From: Hymenobacter jeollabukensis
GTDB taxonomy: Bacteria; Bacteroidota; Bacteroidia; Cytophagales; Hymenobacteraceae
Assembly: GCF_005771675.1 (NCBI RefSeq)
Contig: NZ_VAJM01000002.1
Span: 1 to 64,000 of the forward strand
Reading direction: 5' to 3'
Length of the DNA stretch: 64,000 nt
Shown here: positions 58,577 to 64,000 of the stretch, piece by piece
How the letters are laid out: every line of letters begins with the position of its first letter
How positions within the stretch are numbered: position 1 is the first letter of the stretch
Position numbers and translations under genes: made by a program
The notes under the pieces: model-generated
Told to the model about the DNA's origin: nothing
Seen by the model: the letters and a program-made list of their open reading frames with translations, nothing else
The model's database searches: none

Positions 58577-60490
58577 ATGACCCGACTACTCCGCATTTCC
58601 GCCTGGCTGCCCCTGCTGCTCTTGCCGCTCGGCGCCGCCGTTGCCCCCGTTTCGGCCGCCGATAATCCGCCGGCCCTGGCGCCCGCGCCGCCCGCTGCCA
58701 AAGCCGGCGTCACCCGCATCGACCCCACGTTCTGGTGGGTGGGCATGAAGAACCCCGAGCTGCAGCTGCTGGTGTACGGCCCCGGCATCGGGCAGCGCAC
58801 GGCCGCTATCGAGGGCAGCTACCCGGGCGTGACCGTGACGGGGCAGCAGAAGCTCGACAACCCCAACTACCTGGTGGTGAACCTGCGCGTAGAGCCGACC
58901 GCCAAAGCCGGCAAGCTGCCGCTGAGCTTCGCGGGCAGCGGCAAGAAGCTCAGCTACCAGTACGAGCTGCGGGCCCGCAGCACCGACCCCAGCCGGGTGC
59001 AGGGCGTGAGCAGCGCCGACTTCATCTACTTCCTGATGCCGGACCGCTTCTCCAACGGCAACCCCAAGAACGACGTGGTGAAGGGCCTGCGCGAGCATAC
59101 CGTGGCCCGCGACACCATGTACGCCCGCCACGGCGGCGACCTGCAGGGCATCGTCAACCACTTCGACTACCTGAAGTCGTTGGGCGTCACGGCCATCTGG
59201 CCCACGCCGGTGACCTTGAACGACATGCCCAAGGCCAGCTACCACGGCTACGCCCTCACCGATTACTACGCCGTCGACCCGCGCTACGGCTCCAGCGAGG
59301 AGTACGTGCAGTTCGTGCAGAAAGCCCACCAGAACGGCCTCAAGGTCATTCACGACGTGGTGCTCAACCACATCGGCAGCTACAGCCAGCTGCAGCTCGA
59401 CCCGCCCGCCAAGGACTGGGTGCACCAGTGGCCCAAGTTCACGCGCAGCAACTACAACTCGCAGGCCCTCAACGACCCGTACCGCGCCCAGTACGATACC
59501 AAGCGCTACAACGACGGCTGGTTCGACACCTCCATGCCCGACGTGAACCAGTCGAACCCGCTGGTGAGCAAGTACATCATCCAGAACTTCATCTGGTGGG
59601 TGGAGTACACCGGCCTCGACGCCTACCGCATCGACACCTACCCGTACTCGGAGACGAAATTCCTGATGGACTGGGGCCAGGCGTTGCTGGACGAGTACCC
59701 CAGGCTGGGCATGTTCGGCGAGGCCTGGGTGGGCAGCACCGCCCAGCAGGCCTTCTTTGCCCGCAACATCTTCGCCCCGGTCGACGGCTTCAAGTCCAAC
59801 CTGCCCGGCGTGCTCGATTTCCAGTCGCAGGGCGCCATTCAGGACGCGCTGAAGAAGGACAACCCCAACGCCACCCGGCTCTACGACGCCTTGCAGGGCG
59901 ACTGGATGTACGAGGACGCGACGCGCAACGTGGTGTTCATGGACAACCACGACATGAGCCGCGTCTATTCCGTCATCGACGAGGATTTGGGCCGCATGAA
60001 GATGGGCTACGCCTGGCTGCTAACTACGCGCGGCATTCCGCAGCTGTACTACGGCACCGAAATCCTGATGAAGAACTTCTCCAACCCCGACGGCAAGGTG
60101 CGCGAGGATTTCCCCGGCGGCTGGCCCGGCGACAAGGTGAACAAGTTCACCGCCGCCGGCCGCACGCCGCAGGAAAACGAGGCCTTCGACTACGTGAGCA
60201 AGCTGGGCCTGTACCGCAAGGCCCACCCCGTGCTGCAGACGGGCAAGCTCATGCAGTTCATTCCGCAGGATGGCGTGTATACCTACTTCCGCTACGACGC
60301 GGCCGGCAACACCGTGCTGGTGATGATGAACACCGCGGCATCGGCCAAGACGGTGGACGGAACGCGGTTTGCGGAACGCACTCAGGGCTACAGCTCCGGC
60401 GTGGACGTGGTGACGGGCGCCGCCGTCAACGACCTGAAATCCTTTAACATTCCGGGGCAGACGGCTTGGGTGCTGGAGCTAAAAAAGTAG
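58577..60490 (+). CDS. Exported GH13 alpha-amylase / cyclomaltodextrinase-like (SusA-type)
   Basis: 637 aa from the ATG at 58577 (MTRLLRISAWLPLLLLPLGAA signal peptide); the 24 codons upstream are not conserved. Residues ~45-150 are an N-terminal beta domain of cyclomaltodextrinase/neopullulanase type (FWWVGMKNPELQLLVYG). The catalytic barrel shows the GH13 regions: DVVLNH (I), YRIDTYPY (II, Asp nucleophile), FGEAWVG (III, Glu acid), MDNHD (IV). The C-terminal beta domain (TYFRYDAAGNTVLVMMN) closes it. A periplasmic enzyme that cuts maltodextrins or cyclodextrins and pullulan. Starts the glucan cluster that continues to the MFS gene. Confidence 0.92.
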   Translation: MTRLLRISAWLPLLLLPLGAAVAPVSAADNPPALAPAPPAAKAGVTRIDPTFWWVGMKNPELQLLVYGPGIGQRTAAIEGSYPGVTVTGQQKLDNPNYLVVNLRVEPTAKAGKLPLSFAGSGKKLSYQYELRARSTDPSRVQGVSSADFIYFLMPDRFSNGNPKNDVVKGLREHTVARDTMYARHGGDLQGIVNHFDYLKSLGVTAIWPTPVTLNDMPKASYHGYALTDYYAVDPRYGSSEEYVQFVQKAHQNGLKVIHDVVLNHIGSYSQLQLDPPAKDWVHQWPKFTRSNYNSQALNDPYRAQYDTKRYNDGWFDTSMPDVNQSNPLVSKYIIQNFIWWVEYTGLDAYRIDTYPYSETKFLMDWGQALLDEYPRLGMFGEAWVGSTAQQAFFARNIFAPVDGFKSNLPGVLDFQSQGAIQDALKKDNPNATRLYDALQGDWMYEDATRNVVFMDNHDMSRVYSVIDEDLGRMKMGYAWLLTTRGIPQLYYGTEILMKNFSNPDGKVREDFPGGWPGDKVNKFTAAGRTPQENEAFDYVSKLGLYRKAHPVLQTGKLMQFIPQDGVYTYFRYDAAGNTVLVMMNTAASAKTVDGTRFAERTQGYSSGVDVVTGAAVNDLKSFNIPGQTAWVLELKK

Positions 60491-60508
60491 CTTTTATTAC
60501 GGACGACA

Positions 60509-60614
60509 TTTAGCCCGCAGAGGGCGCTGAGGTTTTCGCAGAAGACGCAGAGCGCGTATACTACCGAACAGCTCAGCGCCTTCTGCGTTTCTTCCGCGTC
60601 CTCTGCGGGCTAAA
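60509..60614. repeat. Nested inverted repeat with CGCAGAG units
   Basis: Outer arms TTTAGCCCGCAGAG (60509-60522) and CTCTGCGGGCTAAA (60601-60614). Inner GGGCGCTGA (60523-60531) mirrors the complement in CTCAGCGCC (60572-60580); between them CGCAGAAGACGCAG-type units. A recurrent intergenic motif in many bacteria. Confidence 0.7.
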
Positions 60615-60641
60615 AACACCAGAACCACACCAGAACCAACC

Positions 60642-61349
60642 ATGACCGACCTCACCAACCAAGTTGCCATCGTCACCGGCGCCAGCCGCGGTATCGGCCG
60701 CGCCATTGCCACGCTGCTGGCCCTGCAGGGCGCCCAGGTGGTGTGCGTAGCCCGCTCCGAGGACGAGCTGCTGGACGTAGCCCAGAAAACCAACGGCCTG
60801 CCCGTGGTGGCCGACGTGTGCGACGAGCGCGACGCCCAACTCATCGTGAGCGCGACGCTGAGCCGCTTCGGCCGCCTCGACATCGTGGTGTGCAACGCCG
60901 GCGTGGGCTCGTTCAACCTGCTCGAAAACTTCAGCGCCGAGGAGTGGGACCGGATGTTCGACGTGAACGTGAAGGGCACCTTCCTGCTCTGCAAAGCCGC
61001 GCTGCCGCACCTGAAAGAGCAGCAGCGGGGCCACATCATCGGCATTGCCTCCGACGTGAGCAAGCGCACCTTCGCCCACGGCACGGCCTACGGGGCCAGC
61101 AAATACGCCCAGCACGCGGTGCTCGACGCGCTGCGCAAGGAAGCCCGCCCGAACGGCATCAAAGTCAGCGTGATTTACCCGGGCTTGGTAGATACCTACT
61201 TCAACGAGTCCCGGCCCGGCGCGCCCGACAAGGAGAAGACCCACCTGCAGCCCATCGACGTGGCCCAGGCCGTGCGCTACGTGCTGGAGGCCCCGGCCCA
61301 CGTGGTCGTCGACGAGCTGATGCTGCACCCCGTGACGCAGGAATGGTGA
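60642..61349 (+). CDS. Short-chain dehydrogenase/reductase
   Basis: 235 aa. Classical SDR: cofactor motif TGASRGIGRAIA (residues ~12-23), NAG at ~85-87 (VVCNAGVGSF), catalytic Ser region GIASDVSK and the YGASKYA with Tyr and Lys (~150-156), then VIYPGLVDT. An Arg after the second Gly-rich turn (CVARSED) indicates NADPH preference. Substrate unknown. It lies between two GH13 genes on the same strand, separated from the first by a repeat element. Confidence 0.9.
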   Translation: MTDLTNQVAIVTGASRGIGRAIATLLALQGAQVVCVARSEDELLDVAQKTNGLPVVADVCDERDAQLIVSATLSRFGRLDIVVCNAGVGSFNLLENFSAEEWDRMFDVNVKGTFLLCKAALPHLKEQQRGHIIGIASDVSKRTFAHGTAYGASKYAQHAVLDALRKEARPNGIKVSVIYPGLVDTYFNESRPGAPDKEKTHLQPIDVAQAVRYVLEAPAHVVVDELMLHPVTQEW

Positions 61350-61480
61350 TTTTTAGCACTTTGGGACGCGGCGCTTGACCAACAGCCAGGTTTGCGGGCT
61401 TTCGAGCCTAAAGAAACGGCGCAAGAAAAACGCGCTTCGGCGGGCCGCAAACGTTCCCAAATGCCTAAATTACCGTCCAT

Positions 61481-63334
61481 ATGCGACGCTCCATCCTGGT
61501 TTCGGCTGCCCTTCTCACCCTCGGCCTGACCGCCTTTTCTCCTCTTCCCGCGGCGACTCCGCCCATGGCGCACTACCTCGACCCCGCCCCCGGCGACCCG
61601 AATACCACCGACGAGCCGGTGCAGGACCACAAAATCATCGTCTACCAGATGATGGTGCGCCTGTTCGGCAACCAGAAAACCCTGAACAAACCCTACGGCA
61701 CGCTGCAGGAAAACGGCGTCGGCAAGTTCAACGACATCAGCGACAAGGCCCTGCAGGAAATCAAGAAGCTGGGCGCCTCGCACGTGTGGTACACCGGCGT
61801 GCTCGAGCACGCCACCATGACCGATTACTCCAAGTTCGGCATTGCCCTGGACGACGCCGACGTGGTGAAGGGCCGCGCCGGCTCGCCCTACGCCGTGAAG
61901 GACTACTACGACGTGTCGCCCGACCTGGCGGTGAACGTGCCCAAGCGCATGCAGGAGTTTGAGGCCCTGGTGAAGCGCACCCACCAGAACGGGCTGAAGG
62001 TATTCATCGACTTCATTCCCAACCACGTAGCGCGCAGCTACAAGTCGGACGCCAAGCCGGCGGGCGTGGTGGACCTGGGCGAGAAGGACGACAAAACCAA
62101 GGCCTTCGCGCCCAACAACAACTTCTACTACCTGCCCGGCAAAGCTTTCGTGGTGCCCCAGGGCGCCGACCCGCTGGGCCCCACGGCCAAGGGGCCGAAG
62201 GAAGACGGCAAGTACCTGGAGATGCCCGCCAAGGCCACCGGCAACGACGTGTTCAGCGAAGCGCCGAGCATCAACGACTGGTACGAAACCGTGAAGCTCA
62301 ACTACGGCGTGGACTACCAGCACGGCCGCCAGCTGCATATCCAGCCGATTCCGGACACCTGGCTGAAGATGCGCGACATCCTGCTCTTCTGGGCCCAGAA
62401 GGACGTCGACGGCTTCCGCTGCGACATGGCCGAAATGGTGCCGGTGGAGTTCTGGGCCTGGGTGATTCCCGAAGTCAAAAAGGCGAAGCCGGGCATCCTC
62501 TTCATGGGCGAGGCCTACAACGCCAAGGAGTACCGCACCTACCTCGAAAAAGGCCACTTCGACTACCTCTACGACAAGGTGGGCCTCTACGACGGGCTGC
62601 GCCGCCTGATGGTGGGCGGCGGTAAGATGAGCGACATCACCGACGTGTGGAGCCGGGAAAGCCGCGGCTTCAGCTCCCACATGCTGCGCTTCCTCGAAAA
62701 CCACGACGAGCAGCGCATTGCCTCCAAGGACTTTGCCGGCGACACCAAGCCCGCCATTCCGGCCATGACGGTATCGGCCACGCTGGGCACGGGCCCGGTG
62801 ATGGTGTACTTCGGGCAGGAAGTAGGGGAGCCGGGCCGCGGGTCCGAGGGCTTCAGCTCGGAGGACGGCCGCACCAGCATCTTCGACTACTGGGGCGTGC
62901 CCGAGCACCAGAAATGGCTGAACGGCGGCGCTTTCGACGGAGGCAAGCTCAGCCTGCAGCAAAAGCAGCTGCGCGACTTTTACGGCCGCCTGCTCAACCT
63001 CTGCGCCAGCAGCGAAGCCCTGCGCAAGGGCCGCTTCTACGAGCTGCAGGACGCCAACAACCTCGCCAAGGAGTACGACGACAAGAAGCTCTACAGCTTC
63101 CTGCGCTTCACCGACAAGCAGCGGATGCTGGTGGTGGCCAACTTCAGCCCCACCCAGACCTACGTGCCTACCCTGCAGATTCCGGCCGCCGCCTGGAAGC
63201 TGATGGGCCTCGACCCGCTGCGCAGCCAGTTTACCTACACCGACGTGCTCAACGGCCGCACCGGCAGCACCTCGGCCCGCGTCACGCTGCCGCCCATGTC
63301 GGCCGTCATCCTCGAAATCGAACCGAAGAACTAG
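61481..63334 (+). CDS. Exported GH13 family alpha-amylase
   Basis: 617 aa with signal peptide (MRRSILVSAALLTLGLTAFSPLPAA). GH13 regions: VFIDFIPNHV (I), DGFRCDMAEMV (II, nucleophile Asp), FMGEAYN (III, Glu acid) and FLENHDEQR (IV). GASHVWYTGVLEHAT is the beta2-3 segment and YFGQEVGEPG the late barrel. The C-terminal beta domain is present (LYSFLRFTDKQRMLVVANFSP). The unusual start of the barrel (IIVYQMMVRLFGNQ) is typical of a GH13 group in Bacteroidota. Probably a periplasmic alpha-glucan hydrolase or transferase, feeding the transporter gene that follows. Confidence 0.91.
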   Translation: MRRSILVSAALLTLGLTAFSPLPAATPPMAHYLDPAPGDPNTTDEPVQDHKIIVYQMMVRLFGNQKTLNKPYGTLQENGVGKFNDISDKALQEIKKLGASHVWYTGVLEHATMTDYSKFGIALDDADVVKGRAGSPYAVKDYYDVSPDLAVNVPKRMQEFEALVKRTHQNGLKVFIDFIPNHVARSYKSDAKPAGVVDLGEKDDKTKAFAPNNNFYYLPGKAFVVPQGADPLGPTAKGPKEDGKYLEMPAKATGNDVFSEAPSINDWYETVKLNYGVDYQHGRQLHIQPIPDTWLKMRDILLFWAQKDVDGFRCDMAEMVPVEFWAWVIPEVKKAKPGILFMGEAYNAKEYRTYLEKGHFDYLYDKVGLYDGLRRLMVGGGKMSDITDVWSRESRGFSSHMLRFLENHDEQRIASKDFAGDTKPAIPAMTVSATLGTGPVMVYFGQEVGEPGRGSEGFSSEDGRTSIFDYWGVPEHQKWLNGGAFDGGKLSLQQKQLRDFYGRLLNLCASSEALRKGRFYELQDANNLAKEYDDKKLYSFLRFTDKQRMLVVANFSPTQTYVPTLQIPAAAWKLMGLDPLRSQFTYTDVLNGRTGSTSARVTLPPMSAVILEIEPKN

Positions 63335-63349
63335 GGGGCTGATAGCACT

Positions 63350-63473
63350 AAAAGAACGTCATGTCGAGCGCAGTCGAGACATCTCGCTTGATAGTAATTC
63401 CCTCGTTGAACTGAGTTTACTATCAGTCATCAGCACGCGAGATTCTTCGCTACGCTCTGAATGACGTTCTTTT
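63350..63473. repeat. Nested inverted repeat (GTCGAGCGCAGTCGAGACATCTCGC type)
   Basis: Outer arms AAAAGAACGTCAT (63350-63362) and ATGACGTTCTTTT (63461-63473); inner ATCTCGC/GCGAGAT (63381-63387, 63437-63443) and TTGATAGTAA/TTACTATCA. A frequent Bacteroidota intergenic motif between GH13 and the transporter gene. Confidence 0.7.
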
Positions 63474-63532
63474 TGCATCATTTCCTCTTCGTCACCACCA
63501 ACCGCCACCGCACTCCCACACCCCGTTCCCTT

Positions 63533-64000
63533 ATGGCTTCCGGCGCCGCAATCAGTACCTCCACCTCCACCGCGCGCAAGCCGCAGCTCTCGTTCTGGCA
63601 AATCTGGAACATGAGCTTCGGCTTCCTCGGCATCCAGTTCGGCTTCGAGCTGCAGAACTCCAACGTCAGCCGCATCTTCGAGACGCTGGGGGCCAACAAG
63701 GACGATATTCCAATTCTGTGGATTGCCGCCCCGGTGACCGGCCTGCTGGTGCAGCCCATCATCGGCTACCTCTCCGACCGCACCTGGAGCCCGCGCTTCG
63801 GCCGGCGCCGGCCGTTCTTCCTGATCGGGGCCATTCTGGCCTCGCTGGCTTTGCTGGTGATGCCCAATTCCTCGGCCCTGTGGATGGCGGGCGGCATGCT
63901 CTGGATCATGGACGCCAGCATCAACATCTCGATGGAGCCCTTCCGCGCCTTCGTGGGCGACAAGCTGCCCTCGGAGCAGCGCACCTCGGGCTTCGCCATG
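63533..64000 (+). CDS. MFS sugar transporter (partial, runs off the window)
   Basis: ATG at 63533 (MASGAAISTSTSTARKPQLSF); 156 codons to the window edge, no stop. The N-terminus reads FWQIWNMSFGFLGIQFGFELQNSNVSRIFETLGA, then WIAAPVTGLLVQPIIGYLSDRTWSPRFGRRRPFFLIGAIL (spans 24-60 and ~63-102), the MFS loop motif D-R-T-W-S-P-R-F-G-R-R-R-P. This pattern belongs to the sucrose/maltose proton symporter group (SLC45/GPH-like). Adjacent GH13 enzymes suggest uptake of maltose or maltodextrins. Confidence 0.88.
   Translation, partial: MASGAAISTSTSTARKPQLSFWQIWNMSFGFLGIQFGFELQNSNVSRIFETLGANKDDIPILWIAAPVTGLLVQPIIGYLSDRTWSPRFGRRRPFFLIGAILASLALLVMPNSSALWMAGGMLWIMDASINISMEPFRAFVGDKLPSEQRTSGFAM

Overview
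The window comes from a GC-rich member of the Bacteroidota, most likely Hymenobacter or a close relative (order Cytophagales). Supporting signs are the absence of Shine-Dalgarno sequences, promoters of the form TTTG-N19/20-TAnnTTTG, a type IX secretion C-terminal domain, DUF5686/DUF6624/DUF6952 proteins, SPASM, CrtD and CruF genes, and intergenic palindromic repeats seen in that group. Apart from one AT-rich fragment at the left edge, it reads as a stable chromosomal stretch of housekeeping, envelope and carbohydrate genes. I see no CRISPR array, no intact insertion sequence and no prophage.

Layout. 1-1030: remnant of an AT-rich P-loop ATPase ending in a perfect palindrome. 1038-5901: class Ia ribonucleotide reductase, nrdB and nrdA, separated by a DUF6624 gene; both upstream regions carry DnaA-box-like sites. 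6385-7071: rplU-rpmA. 7371-10620: cyclase, alpha/beta hydrolase, small acidic protein, hemW. 10878-18597: Omp85 protein, initiator tRNA, DUF5686 protein, aquaporin, exported Gfo/Idh/MocA oxidoreductase. 18886-24639: trehalose-related block (GH15, M1-like peptidase, OtsA-OtsB fusion). 24728-29259: galactose and hemicellulose genes (galM, GH43, galK). 29357-34731: envelope proteins and a T9SS-exported subtilase. 35010-38193: two-component pair whose response regulator is fused to a thioredoxin-reductase-like enzyme. 38422-46122: carboxylesterase, DUF2846 protein, radA, a thioredoxin-fold protein without redox cysteines, VOC, radical SAM/SPASM. 46229-49219: carotenoid genes crtD and cruF with a TetR regulator. 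50152-50723: thioredoxin and DUF6952. 50867-53870: an operon of one repetitive secreted protein and three tail-collar proteins with twin-arginine leaders. 54049-64000: esterase, then an alpha-glucan block (phosphorylase-like protein, two GH13 enzymes, an SDR and the start of an MFS sugar transporter).

How the genes work together. The carbohydrate genes are spread over several blocks: storage and trehalose (OtsAB, GH15, GT35-like protein), galactose entry (GalM, GalK) with a GH43, and maltodextrin breakdown and uptake (two exported GH13 enzymes and the MFS carrier). CrtD and CruF would finish the acyclic end of a red monocyclic carotenoid. Redox control recurs: RNR, thioredoxin with a palindromic operator, and the regulator-TrxR fusion.

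The most unusual items are the Tat-leader tail-collar operon, the regulator/TrxR fusion that lacks the CxxC motif, a family of four GGTGA-octamer palindromic elements that each fill an intergenic gap, the DnaA boxes in front of the RNR genes, and the Thr where the PLP-binding Lys of phosphorylases is expected.
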